64,000 nucleotides of DNA from Lachnospiraceae bacterium (GCA_022652545.1 JALCRM010000001.1:372001-436000), one strand, 5' to 3'; counted from the stretch's first letter, positions 42,597 to 51,505 are shown. The notes: generated by a model from the sequence alone, not told the origin. Translations and numbers: made by a program.

Positions 42597-45146
42597 TTGA
42601 ACAACCGGGACAGCAGACAACAGCATGAAAAACAGGATACGGAAGTGCAGAACCGGTTCCGTTTCCACAGCTTCCGACATTTCAGCCGCAAGATGCGCCA
42701 CAGGCTGGCGATGCTCTTTACTTTGCTGCTCATCCTGTTTTGCACGCTGATCGTGCGTATCGTAAAGATCAACGCCAACAACGGCGATGCGTACAAACGG
42801 CAGGTACTGCTCCAGCAGGCGTACGATTCTCAGCCGATCCCTTTTAAGCGAGGCACCATCACGGACACCAAAGGAACGGTCCTGGCTACCAGTACGCTGG
42901 TTTACAATGTGGTCGTCGACTCCAAGGAGATCCTGAGTGATGATAAGTATCTCGAGCCCACGCTGAATGCGATCAGCCAGGTATTCGGCACCGACATAAG
43001 CACGCTGCGAACATATATACAGGACCATCCGACCTCCCGCTACTATGTGATCGACAAGAAAGTGGATCCTTCCCTGAAAACAAAGTTCGATGCCCTTGTC
43101 GCGGACCAGGGAAAGGACAGCAGCGGCAGGCAGAACGACAACATACAGGGCGTCTGGTTTGAGGAAGCCTATATCCGCAGTTATCCGAACGATTCCCTGG
43201 CCAGCAACGTGATCGGTTTTACCGGCAGCGACAATACAGGTACGTACGGCCTGGAACAGTACTACAACGATACGCTGAACGGAACGCCCGGGCGCAGCTA
43301 CGGCTACATCGGCGACAACAGTGACATTGAGAAGACGACGATCCCCGCCACGGACGGAGACAGCCTGGTGCTGACCCTGGATTCCAACGTCCAGAGCATC
43401 GTCGAAAAATATCTGCAGAAATACAACGATGAATACAAGGACCAGGTGAGGGACGGCAACGGCGCACGCAATATCGGCTGCATCATCATGGACTGCAAAA
43501 CAGGCGGCATCCTTGCGATGGCCGACTATCCCAGTTATAACCTCAACGATCCGTACAATACCGATCCGCTGGTGGGCATGACAAAACTGGATTTCACCAA
43601 CAACGACTCTCCGATGACGGATGCTTATCTGACGCAGGAAGACGTGGATGCCCTGACGGATGAAGAGAAGGGCAAGTACCTGAACGCCCTCTGGAAAAAC
43701 TTCTGTATATCTGATTTTTACGAACCAGGATCTGTCATTAAGCCGTTTACCGTAGCGGCCGGCCTGGAGTCCGGCAGTTTTTCCCCGACTTCCACCTACG
43801 TCTGTACCGGTTCCTACACGGTGGACGGGCAGACCATCAAGTGCCATAATACTTTCGGTGACGGGACGCTGACAGTCAGTGAGGCCATCGAACGCTCCTG
43901 TAACGTTTCCCTTATGCAGATGGCACTTCAGGAGGGCGTGCAGGTCTTCAGCAAGTTTCAGAATGTTTTCAATTTCGGCCTGAAGACAAATATCGATCTG
44001 GCAAATGAAGCCCGGACGGATTCCATGATCTACAAAGCCGGTGATATGAAGGCAGTGGATCTGGCCACGAATTCCTTTGGCCAGAACTTTGACGTCACCA
44101 TGATCCAGGTGGCCGCGGGATTCTGTTCGCTGGTCAACGGGGGCAACTATTACCAGCCGCACGTGGTGAGCCGTATTACAGGCCCTTCCGGCGCGACCGT
44201 TCAGAACATCGATCCGGAAGTGATCAAGAAGACGGTTTCTCCGGATACCAGCGCATGGATCCGTTCCTTCTGCGAGCAGGTCGTGGAAGGAGAGCACGGA
44301 ACAGGACGGACGGCACGCCCGGCCGGGTACAGGATCGGCGGCAAGACAGGTACTGCAGAGACACTGCCCAGAAGGAACGGACAGTATGTGGTCTCTTTCC
44401 TGGGGTTTGCGCCGGCAGATGATCCGCAGATCGTTTGCTATGTTGTCGTAGATCGTCCCAACACCAGCCCGCAGGACAATGCCAAGCTGGCTACGGTGGT
44501 CTTTCGCAATATCCTGACAGAGGTTCTGCCGTATCTGGGCATACCGATGACGGAATCCCTTTCTGACGAGGAAAAACAGGAACTGCAGCAGCTGCAGGAT
44601 TCCGGTACCATAGCCCTGGGTGCGGATGCGATCGCCAAAATGGATGAAGCCTCTTCGGACGGCTCTTCGGCGGGGACCTCTTCGGGCACCGGCGGATCCT
44701 CTGCAGCCGGCGAGTCCTCCGCGGCAGGTGAGTCTTCCGCGGACGGCGGTTCATCGGCAGCCGGGGAATCCGCGGCGGCAGGCGATTCTTCCGCAGACGG
44801 CGGGTCAGGCACCGGCACAGGTGACAGCGCCGCAGCGGCAGATGAAGCATGGAAATCTTTCCCCGTCGATCCTTCCACGGGGTATCTGATCGATCCGGCC
44901 ACCAATCTCTATGTGGATCCGGATACCGGCCACGAATACGATGTCGGGCCGGCCACGGCCCTCACGCCGGCAGCCGGCGACGGCACTGTGCAGGATGGCG
45001 GAGACGGCACTCCGGCAGCGGTCCCGGGCACCGATACGGGGACGGCAGAAGGAGCAGGCACCGGCACGGGAACAGATACCGGAACGGATACAGGGACAGG
45101 CACCGCAGGTACCGGCACGGGTGACGGTACGGCAGCGGCACAGTAA
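42597..45146 (+). CDS. ftsI: Class B penicillin-binding protein (FtsI/SpoVD type) with Gly/Ser/Thr-rich tail
   Basis: An 849-residue transpeptidase with one membrane helix (about 36-54). Active-site motifs are SVIK (379-382, in YEPGSVIKPF), SCN (434-436) and KTG (583-585, RIGGKTGTAE). It cross-links septal peptidoglycan with FtsW. There is no PASTA domain; instead residues 684-849 form a low-complexity tail, first Ser/Ala/Gly (GESSADGGSSAAG), then a short WKSFPVDPSTGYLIDP segment, then Gly/Thr repeats to the end. The start is TTG 42597 after AAAGGTGAT; the in-frame ATG at 42549 lies inside the terminator stem and is rejected. FtsI versus SpoVD cannot be decided here. Confidence 0.93.
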   Translation: MNNRDSRQQHEKQDTEVQNRFRFHSFRHFSRKMRHRLAMLFTLLLILFCTLIVRIVKINANNGDAYKRQVLLQQAYDSQPIPFKRGTITDTKGTVLATSTLVYNVVVDSKEILSDDKYLEPTLNAISQVFGTDISTLRTYIQDHPTSRYYVIDKKVDPSLKTKFDALVADQGKDSSGRQNDNIQGVWFEEAYIRSYPNDSLASNVIGFTGSDNTGTYGLEQYYNDTLNGTPGRSYGYIGDNSDIEKTTIPATDGDSLVLTLDSNVQSIVEKYLQKYNDEYKDQVRDGNGARNIGCIIMDCKTGGILAMADYPSYNLNDPYNTDPLVGMTKLDFTNNDSPMTDAYLTQEDVDALTDEEKGKYLNALWKNFCISDFYEPGSVIKPFTVAAGLESGSFSPTSTYVCTGSYTVDGQTIKCHNTFGDGTLTVSEAIERSCNVSLMQMALQEGVQVFSKFQNVFNFGLKTNIDLANEARTDSMIYKAGDMKAVDLATNSFGQNFDVTMIQVAAGFCSLVNGGNYYQPHVVSRITGPSGATVQNIDPEVIKKTVSPDTSAWIRSFCEQVVEGEHGTGRTARPAGYRIGGKTGTAETLPRRNGQYVVSFLGFAPADDPQIVCYVVVDRPNTSPQDNAKLATVVFRNILTEVLPYLGIPMTESLSDEEKQELQQLQDSGTIALGADAIAKMDEASSDGSSAGTSSGTGGSSAAGESSAAGESSADGGSSAAGESAAAGDSSADGGSGTGTGDSAAAADEAWKSFPVDPSTGYLIDPATNLYVDPDTGHEYDVGPATALTPAAGDGTVQDGGDGTPAAVPGTDTGTAEGAGTGTGTDTGTDTGTGTAGTGTGDGTAAAQ

Positions 45147-45192
45147 TGACGGACAGCACAGAAACCAATACGAAAGGAACGGTACAAAATAC

Positions 45193-46170
45193 ATGCCAAA
45201 CGGAATGAAATTTGCTGATGAGGTCCTTCCGCTGATTCTGGCCTTCGCGATCTCGGCCGTTACAGGCCATTTCCTGATTCCTTTTCTCCGCAGGATCGGA
45301 GCAAAACAGACAGAACGGGATGACGGTCCCAAAAGTCACCTCGAAAAAACAGGAACGCCCAATATGGGCGGTATCATGATCCTTGCGGCGGTCGTTGCGG
45401 TAGGCATCATTTATTCTTTCCGCTATCCGGAGATCGTACCCGTGCTCATCCTCACCGTCGGTTTCGGCATGGTAGGGTTCGTGGATGATTTTATCAAGGT
45501 CGTGCTCAAGCGTTCCATGGGGCTTCGCGCCTGGCAGAAGATGCTTCTGCAGATCGTGATCGCTCTGATCTTTGCAGCTTATATCGGCACTTTCCATCAT
45601 ATTCCGCTTTCTATGAAACTGCCGTTTGCGGCCGGCTGCTATGCGGATTTCGGGATCTTCAACATCCCCGTATTTCTGTTCATTGCGGTGGCCACGGTGA
45701 ACGGGACCAATTTTACCGACGGTGTCGACGGACTGGCTTCCAGCGTTACGATCGCAACGGCGCTTTTTTTCACTGCCGCCGCCGTGCTGTCCGGTTCCGG
45801 GATCGCCCCGGCCGGAGCGGCGATGATCGGTGCGCTGCTGGGCTTCCTCGTTTTCAACTGCCATCCGGCCAGAGTTTTCATGGGAGATACCGGTTCGCTG
45901 GCGCTGGGAGGTTTTGTGACCGCCATGGCCTATATGCTCCAGCTTCCGCTTTTCATACCGATCGTCGGCTTTATCTATATGCTGGAAGTCATTTCGGTCA
46001 TCATTCAGGTGCTGTATTTCAGATCTACGCACGGAAAGCGGTTTTTCCGCATGGCGCCGATCCACCACCATTTTGAACTGGGAGGCTGGTCGGAAACGAA
46101 AGTGGTAGCCATCTTTACGATCATCACGGTGCTCCTCGGATGTTTTTCTCTGCTGGGGCTCTGGTACTGA
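45193..46170 (+). CDS. mraY: Phospho-N-acetylmuramoyl-pentapeptide transferase MraY
   Basis: A 325-residue protein with about ten membrane helices. Seen: KSHLEKTGTPNMGGIM, FVDDFIKV with the catalytic Asp pair, NGTNFTDGVDGLASS, GDTGSLALGG and the RMAPIHHHFELGGWSE loop. It makes lipid I from UDP-MurNAc-pentapeptide and undecaprenyl phosphate. Start ATG 45193 (MPNGMKF); AAAGGA is 14-15 bases upstream, so ATG 45205 is possible. A longer frame from 44911 runs through the ftsI tail and is rejected. Confidence 0.94.
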   Translation: MPNGMKFADEVLPLILAFAISAVTGHFLIPFLRRIGAKQTERDDGPKSHLEKTGTPNMGGIMILAAVVAVGIIYSFRYPEIVPVLILTVGFGMVGFVDDFIKVVLKRSMGLRAWQKMLLQIVIALIFAAYIGTFHHIPLSMKLPFAAGCYADFGIFNIPVFLFIAVATVNGTNFTDGVDGLASSVTIATALFFTAAAVLSGSGIAPAGAAMIGALLGFLVFNCHPARVFMGDTGSLALGGFVTAMAYMLQLPLFIPIVGFIYMLEVISVIIQVLYFRSTHGKRFFRMAPIHHHFELGGWSETKVVAIFTIITVLLGCFSLLGLWY

Positions 46171-46200
46171 TAAAACAGGAGGAGAAGAAACCGCAGCATC

Positions 46201-46256
46201 GGTGCTGACGCGCCGGCTGCTCATTTCAGAGAACCTGACGGTTCTCTTCATGGAGG
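46201..46256 (+). repeat. Intercistronic leader element, copy upstream of murD (both hairpins)
   Basis: Hairpin I GGTGC-TGAC-GCGCC (46201-46214) then GGCTGC; linker TCATTTC; hairpin II AGAGAACC-TGAC-GGTTCTCT (46228-46247), perfect; then TCATGGAGG. It is the most complete copy in the window. Confidence 0.75.
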
Positions 46257-46261
46257 CAAAA

Positions 46262-47629
46262 ATGCTTGTAATGACAGGAAAAAAGACACTGGTCATCGGA
46301 ACCGGGCTGAGCGGCGCAGGAGCGGTCCGCCTGCTGCATGAACTGGGGGCGGACATCACGGTGCTGGACCAGAACACAAAGATCACGGCGGATGAGATCA
46401 GGGCAAAACTGGACGAAAGAGACAGGGACCGGGTGCACATCGCGATCGGTGAACTGACACAGGAAGAGAAGGACGGCGTGGAACTTGTCGTGCCGTCGCC
46501 TGCAGTGCCGGCGGACAGCCCGCTCGTTTCGGAGCTGAGGAAGAAGGGTGCCGGGATCTGGTCGGAAATTGAACTTGCCTACCGCTGCGCAAAGGGCAGG
46601 CTGGCGGCCATTACGGGAACCAACGGGAAGACCACGACCACCACGCTTGTGGGTGAGATTTTCAAGGCCTGCTACGATTCTGTTTTTGTGGTCGGGAACA
46701 TAGGCTTTTCCTATGCCGGCGTCGCGATGCAGACGACGGAGGAGAGCGTGACGGCGGCGGAGATCAGTTCTTTCCAGCTGGAGCTTACGGAGGAATTTCA
46801 TCCGAATGTCTCCGCGATCCTCAATATCACACCGGATCACATGAACAGACATTATACGATGGACAACTATATCGCCATCAAGGAAATGATCGCACAGAAG
46901 CAGACGAAGGAAGACACCTGCGTACTCAATTACGAAGACCCCGCGCTCCGTACGTTCGGCATGGAAAAATGCAGCGCGAACGTCGTCTGGTTCTCTTCGC
47001 GCGCAAGACTCGAGAACGGATACTATCTCGAGGGAGAAGATATATGTTTTGCCTCGGGCGGCAACTCAAAGAAACTCATGAATATCCATGACATGCATCT
47101 TGTGGGACTGTGCAATGTGGAAAACGTCATGGCTGCCATGGGCATTGCCTCCGCAATGGGCGTTCCGATGGACATCATCCTGAAGGTCATCCGGGATTTT
47201 CCTCCGGTCGAGCACCGGATCGAGTTTGTGGCCACAAAGGGCGGTGTCGATTATTACAACGACTCAAAGGGAACAAATCCCGATGCGGCGATCCAGGGGA
47301 TCCGTGCGATGAAAAAGCCCACGATCCTGATCGGCGGCGGCTTCGACAAGGGCAGCACATACGACGAATGGATCGACGCGTTCGACGGGAAAGTCAGGGA
47401 ACTGGTGCTTATCGGGCAGACCAGGGAAAAGATCGCGGAATGCGCGAGGGCACACGGCTTTACGAATATCACGTTTGCAGACACCTATGAAGAATGCCTG
47501 AAACATTGCACGGAGGTGGCAAAGCCGGGCGATGCCGTACTGCTGAGTCCGGCGTGCGCGAGCTGGGGCATGTTCCCGAATTATGAGGTGCGCGGTGAGC
47601 AGTTCAAAGAATATGTCCGGAGCCTATAA
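46262..47629 (+). CDS. murD: UDP-MurNAc-L-alanine:D-glutamate ligase MurD
   Basis: A 455-residue Mur ligase. It has an N-terminal NAD-like Rossmann part (VIGTGLSGAGAVRLLHELG), the ATP loop ITGTNGKTTTTTLVGEIF, HRIEFVATKGGVDYYNDSKG typical of MurD, and GGGFDKGSTYDEW near the end. It adds D-Glu to UDP-MurNAc-L-Ala. Start ATG 46262 with TGGAGG upstream. The 40-base gap to ftsW holds no regulatory signal. Confidence 0.95.
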   Translation: MLVMTGKKTLVIGTGLSGAGAVRLLHELGADITVLDQNTKITADEIRAKLDERDRDRVHIAIGELTQEEKDGVELVVPSPAVPADSPLVSELRKKGAGIWSEIELAYRCAKGRLAAITGTNGKTTTTTLVGEIFKACYDSVFVVGNIGFSYAGVAMQTTEESVTAAEISSFQLELTEEFHPNVSAILNITPDHMNRHYTMDNYIAIKEMIAQKQTKEDTCVLNYEDPALRTFGMEKCSANVVWFSSRARLENGYYLEGEDICFASGGNSKKLMNIHDMHLVGLCNVENVMAAMGIASAMGVPMDIILKVIRDFPPVEHRIEFVATKGGVDYYNDSKGTNPDAAIQGIRAMKKPTILIGGGFDKGSTYDEWIDAFDGKVRELVLIGQTREKIAECARAHGFTNITFADTYEECLKHCTEVAKPGDAVLLSPACASWGMFPNYEVRGEQFKEYVRSL

Positions 47630-47669
47630 AAGCAGGAACGGAGACGGAAGGCGCATAGGAAATGACGGG

Positions 47670-48812
47670 ATGGCAGTGCAGAAGCCGTATGTCGACTGGT
47701 CGCTGATCATCATCATCATCTACCTGCTTGCCTTCGGCCTGATCATACTTTATTCAGCCAGCTATTATGAAGCTTCGATGAGCAAGGATGACCAGGCATT
47801 TTATCTGAAGAAGCAGCTGATGTGGGATGCGATCGGCGTCGCATGCATGGTCGGCGTTTCCTTTTTTCCGTACCGCTTTTTTAAGAAAACGGCCTTGCCG
47901 CTTTTCCTGATCTCCCTGGCCATGATACCGCTCTGCATGGCTTTTCCGGCGACCAACGGTGCACACCGGTGGATCTACATCGGGAATTACCAGGTACAGC
48001 CTGCCGAGATCGTGAAGATCACGACGATACTGCTCATGGCATCCATGATCTGCAGGATCGGGACGGCCGTGAATGACAGGAAAATAGCCCTGAAGGTGCT
48101 GGCGCTGCCGTTTATCGCTTCCGTCATGCTCTATACGATCACAAACAACCTGAGTTCGGCGATCATCGTTTTCCTGATCGCGGTCGGTATGTTTTTTGTG
48201 GCCCGTCCGGACTACTGGCGCTTCATACTGCTTGCGGTGCTTCTGCTTGTGCTGATCGCGGCGGGCGTCTGGCTGATCATGAACAATACTTCGATTCACG
48301 ACAAGCTGTCCTTCCGTGCAGACCGTATCACCACGTGGCTGAATCCCGAAAAAAGCTCAAGCAGCAGCGGTTTCCAGACGCTGCAGGCGCTGTACGCGAT
48401 CGGCTCAGGCGGCTGGTTCGGCAAGGGACTGGGCAAGAGCATGCAGAAACTGGGGTATATCCCCGAAGTACAGAACGATATGATCTTTTCGATCGTCTGT
48501 GAGGAACTCGGTATCTGCGGCGCGATCGCCATCATCCTGATGTTTATACTGCTCTGCTGGAGGCTGATGTATATCGCGGACAACGCACAGGATGCCTTCG
48601 GATCCTTTATCGTGACAGGGGTGTTTTGCCACATTTCCATCCAGGTGGTACTTAATATTGCAGTCGTTACGAACACGATACCGAACACAGGTGTCACCCT
48701 GCCGTTCATCAGCTACGGGGGCTCGTCAGTCATCTTTACTCTGGCCGAGATCGGTATTGCGCTCAATGTGGCCCGCAGGATCATCAGAACGGATCGGATG
48801 CAGCGTCGATGA
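47670..48812 (+). CDS. ftsW: Septal peptidoglycan polymerase FtsW (SEDS family)
   Basis: A 380-residue SEDS protein with about ten membrane helices. Seen: LYSASYYEAS, the GAHRWIYIGNYQVQPAEIVKI block, GSGGWFGKGLGKSMQKLGYIPE and GVTLPFISYGGSSVI. It polymerises glycan strands from lipid II in partnership with FtsI. ATG 47670 (MAVQKPYVDW) has AGGA about ten bases upstream; in-frame starts at 47583 and 47613 lie inside murD. The stop overlaps the divIB start (ATGA). Confidence 0.93.
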   Translation: MAVQKPYVDWSLIIIIIYLLAFGLIILYSASYYEASMSKDDQAFYLKKQLMWDAIGVACMVGVSFFPYRFFKKTALPLFLISLAMIPLCMAFPATNGAHRWIYIGNYQVQPAEIVKITTILLMASMICRIGTAVNDRKIALKVLALPFIASVMLYTITNNLSSAIIVFLIAVGMFFVARPDYWRFILLAVLLLVLIAAGVWLIMNNTSIHDKLSFRADRITTWLNPEKSSSSSGFQTLQALYAIGSGGWFGKGLGKSMQKLGYIPEVQNDMIFSIVCEELGICGAIAIILMFILLCWRLMYIADNAQDAFGSFIVTGVFCHISIQVVLNIAVVTNTIPNTGVTLPFISYGGSSVIFTLAEIGIALNVARRIIRTDRMQRR

Positions 48813-49918
48813 TATTCAGAAGAGACGGCAAAACATCATACAGCACGGATCTGCCGCCTGATGAACCGGATGCCGGCGATATGGATCAGGACGGCTACGG
48901 GCAGACCGGCGCGGAATACGGTGAGGAAGGCAGCGCAGGTTACGGCGAAGAGCCCGGCGGGGGTTACGGCAGCGAGACCGATGCCGTATACGAAGATGAG
49001 GCCGACAGGGAATACGGCGGCGGGACCGACGCCGGATACGCCGATAAGGACGACTACAGCCCCGAGAGCATAAAGAGGCGTGCGGAAGCTCTGCGCGAAG
49101 AATCGCTGGAGCAGGAAGCGGCGCGGCGCGCTGAGGAAGAGGAATGGCGCAGGGCGAGCAGGGAACGGAAACGCAGGCTCTGGTGGGAGCAGCATCGCAA
49201 GCGGGTCATACTCAACGGGATCCTTTCCGGAGTGCTTCTGATCCTGGTCATCACAGCGCTGACGATCTACCGGCAGCACGAGATCGTGAATATCGAAGTG
49301 ACCGGAAATACGATCTATACCGACGAGCAGATCATCGATACGGTATGCAAAGGGCCCATGGGGCACAATTCTCTTTACCTGGCCCTCAAATACAGGAACA
49401 AAACGGTTGAAAACGTACCGTTTGTCGAAAAAATGACGGTGGACATCCTGTCGGCGGATACCGTACGCATCACTGTCTATGAAAAGGCACTGGCCGGCTA
49501 TGTGGATTACCTGGGCAACTACATGTATTTCACCAGGGACGGCACGATCGTCGAAGCATCGTCCGAGAAAGTGTCGGGCATACCGGAAGTCACGGGACTG
49601 AAGTTCGACTACATTGCGCTGAATGAAAAACTGCCGGTCGAAAACAATGACATATTCCAGCAGATCCTTGACATCACGCAGCTGCTGGATAAATATAAGC
49701 TGTCGGTAGACAGGCTGTACTTCGATTCGTATGACAACGTCTCGCTGTTCAGCGGAGGGGTGCGGGCGGATCTCGGGCAGAACGAGTACATGGAGGAAAA
49801 GATCTCGAATCTTGCACAGATCATACCGAAACTGAGCGGCAAAACGGGAACCATAGACATGACGGGCTACACGCCGGATCAGCAAAATATACTGTTTGTT
49901 GAGAAAAAAGAGAACTAG
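48809..49918 (+). CDS. divIB: Cell division protein DivIB/FtsQ
   Basis: A 369-residue bitopic protein. The N-terminal 80 residues are an unusual cytoplasmic Gly/Tyr/Asp/Glu-rich stretch with repeats such as GYGEE, EYGEE and YGGGTDAGY; then a charged Arg/Glu helix (about 84-131), one membrane helix (133-153), a POTRA domain (about 156-228, IVNIEVTGNTIYTDEQII) and a beta domain. It acts with FtsL in septal activation. Start ATG 48809 overlaps the ftsW stop. Confidence 0.9.
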   Translation: MIFRRDGKTSYSTDLPPDEPDAGDMDQDGYGQTGAEYGEEGSAGYGEEPGGGYGSETDAVYEDEADREYGGGTDAGYADKDDYSPESIKRRAEALREESLEQEAARRAEEEEWRRASRERKRRLWWEQHRKRVILNGILSGVLLILVITALTIYRQHEIVNIEVTGNTIYTDEQIIDTVCKGPMGHNSLYLALKYRNKTVENVPFVEKMTVDILSADTVRITVYEKALAGYVDYLGNYMYFTRDGTIVEASSEKVSGIPEVTGLKFDYIALNEKLPVENNDIFQQILDITQLLDKYKLSVDRLYFDSYDNVSLFSGGVRADLGQNEYMEEKISNLAQIIPKLSGKTGTIDMTGYTPDQQNILFVEKKEN

Positions 49919-49921
49919 TCG

Positions 49922-49950
49922 TTGATTATTGGGGTGAATAATTGTAATAT
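49922..49950 (+). promoter_or_regulatory. Promoter of ftsZ
   Basis: TTGATT (49922-49927), 17-base spacer, TAATAT (49945-49950), in a short AT-rich gap right after the divIB stop. Confidence 0.65.
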
Positions 49951-49980
49951 TATTTAGAACATTTTTAAGGAGGGGCCACC

Positions 49981-51294
49981 GTGATTGAAGTCAGAGAAGA
50001 TAATACGGAATCGGCTTGTAAGATTATCGTAATCGGTGTGGGCGGTGGCGGAAACAATGCCGTCAACCGGATGGTCGAAGAGAGTATAACCGGTGTTACA
50101 TTCATCGGTGTGAATACGGACAGTCAGGCACTGCAGCTTTGCAAAGCACCAAAACTCATCCAGATCGGCGAAAAGACGACCAAGGGACTGGGTGCCGGTG
50201 CCAATCCCGAGAAGGGTGAGAAGGCAGCGGAAGAAAGTACTGAGGAGATCGCACAGGCGATGCAGGGTGCGGACATGGTTTTCGTAACCTGCGGCGAAGG
50301 AGGCGGCACCGGAACAGGCGCTGCTCCCGTTGTGGCAAAGATCGCCAAGGATCAGGGTATTCTTACGGTCGGCGTCGTTACGAAGCCGTTCAATTTCGAA
50401 GGCCCCGGCAGAATGAAAAAAGCCCTCACAGGGATAGAGAAACTGCGCCCCTGTGTGGATACGATGATCGTGATCCCCAACGATAAACTCTACGAGATCA
50501 TTGACCGCAAGACCTCGATACCGGACGCGCTGCGCAAGGCGGATGAAGTCCTGCAGCAGGCAGTGGCGGGGATCACCGATCTGATCAATGTGCCTGCCAT
50601 CATCAACCTGGATTTTGCGGATGTGCAGACAGTTATGAAGGACAAAGGCCTCGCCCATATCGGAATGGGATACGGCAAAGGCGACAAGAAGGCTTCCGAT
50701 GCCGTCAAGATGGCGGTCGACAGTCCGCTGCTGGAAACGACGATCGACGGAGCGACGGATGTCATCATCAACATTTCCGGCGACATTACGCTGGACGATG
50801 CTTACCAGTCGGCTGAATATGTGAGGAACCTGGCCGGAAAAGAAGTAAACATTATCTGGGGTGTCATGTACGACGATTCCAAGAAAGACAGCTGCAATAT
50901 CACGGTCATTGCAACCGGGATCGGAAAAGGCAAGAGCGCGGGCCCGCTTCAGACGAATGCCAATGCTTTCTTTGCTTCCAACCAGCAGGGTCCTGCAATG
51001 CCTCGGCCTGCTTTCTTTGCGCAGAACAGTGCTGCGCAGCCTGCAGCTGCGGCCCAGCCGGGCTTCAGTCAGCCGAAAGCTCCGGAAGCGGCTCCTGCCG
51101 CATCTCCTTCCGGGATCGGTACTTTCACCTATGGCGCTACGCCGAGTGCCCCGGCACCCAGCAAGAATCTTCTGAAGATCGATGTGCCCGGATTTATGGC
51201 CGGCAGCTCACGCTCCGCTTCCTCTTCCCAGGATGACGCCTACGATGACGACGATGACGGCGGTATGGACAGGAGAGGCGGTTTCCGCAGATAA
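49981..51294 (+). CDS. ftsZ: Cell division GTPase FtsZ
   Basis: A 437-residue tubulin-like GTPase. It has [13 protein letters not shown], the [13 protein letters not shown] signature, [13 protein letters not shown], and the T7 loop region [11 protein letters not shown] with the GTPase-activating Asp. A Pro/Ala linker (about 330-400) leads to the C-terminal end with [10 protein letters not shown], the conserved partner-binding peptide, and an Asp-rich, Arg-ending tail. It builds the Z ring. Start GTG 49981 with AAGGAGGGG upstream. Confidence 0.97.
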   Translation: MIEVREDNTESACKIIVIGVGGGGNNAVNRMVEESITGVTFIGVNTDSQALQLCKAPKLIQIGEKTTKGLGAGANPEKGEKAAEESTEEIAQAMQGADMVFVTCGEGGGTGTGAAPVVAKIAKDQGILTVGVVTKPFNFEGPGRMKKALTGIEKLRPCVDTMIVIPNDKLYEIIDRKTSIPDALRKADEVLQQAVAGITDLINVPAIINLDFADVQTVMKDKGLAHIGMGYGKGDKKASDAVKMAVDSPLLETTIDGATDVIINISGDITLDDAYQSAEYVRNLAGKEVNIIWGVMYDDSKKDSCNITVIATGIGKGKSAGPLQTNANAFFASNQQGPAMPRPAFFAQNSAAQPAAAAQPGFSQPKAPEAAPAASPSGIGTFTYGATPSAPAPSKNLLKIDVPGFMAGSSRSASSSQDDAYDDDDDGGMDRRGGFRR

Positions 51295-51319
51295 TACCTG
51301 TTAACATGGTATCCTGTGA

Positions 51320-51348
51320 TTGACAAAAGGCCCAAAGTATTGTTTAAT
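51320..51348 (+). promoter_or_regulatory. Promoter of tRNA-Ala
   Basis: TTGACA (51320-51325), 17-base spacer, TTTAAT (51343-51348). Expected start near the hairpin that precedes the tRNA. Confidence 0.65.
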
Positions 51349-51350
51349 AC

Positions 51351-51377
51351 GAAAGCGGCATTTCAGATGCCGCTTTC
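51351..51377 (+). terminator. Hairpin between ftsZ and tRNA-Ala
   Basis: Perfect 11-pair stem GAAAGCGGCAT-ttcag-ATGCCGCTTTC, followed by ATTACG with no real T-run, five bases before the tRNA. It may end ftsZ transcripts weakly or form the 5' leader removed by RNase P. Confidence 0.5.
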
Positions 51378-51382
51378 ATTAC

Positions 51383-51455
51383 GGGGATATAGCTCAGCTG
51401 GGAGAGCGCAGCGTTCGCAACGCTGAGGTCGCGGGTTCGAATCCCGTTGTCTCCA
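51383..51455 (+). tRNA. tRNA-Ala, anticodon CGC
   Basis: A 73-base cloverleaf. Acceptor GGGGATA pairs with TGTCTCC and includes the G3-U70 pair that marks alanine tRNA. D arm GCTC..GAGC, anticodon stem CAGCG/CGCTG with loop TTCGCAA (anticodon CGC, reading GCG), T arm GCGGG-TTCGAAT-CCCGT with one wobble. CCA is not encoded. Lone tRNA gene with its own promoter and terminator. Confidence 0.95.
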
Positions 51456-51456
51456 T

Positions 51457-51496
51457 AGCCGGGAATCCAGTAAAATCAAGGGTTCCCGGCTTTTTT
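51457..51496 (+). terminator. Terminator of tRNA-Ala
   Basis: AGCCGGGAA (51457-51465) with TTCCCGGCT (51483-51491), then TTTTTATT; it starts two bases after the tRNA discriminator base. Confidence 0.9.
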
Positions 51497-51505
51497 ATTG
51501 TTTTG

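Noticed and set aside
42594-44297. A 567-codon antisense frame under ftsI
   Set aside because: The sense frame has full PBP motifs; the antisense frame has no motif or start signal.
44660-45140. Gly/Ser/Thr/Asp repeats at the ftsI end as a DNA repeat array or CRISPR-like element
   Set aside because: The units are irregular codon-level repeats in frame with ftsI and have no spacers.
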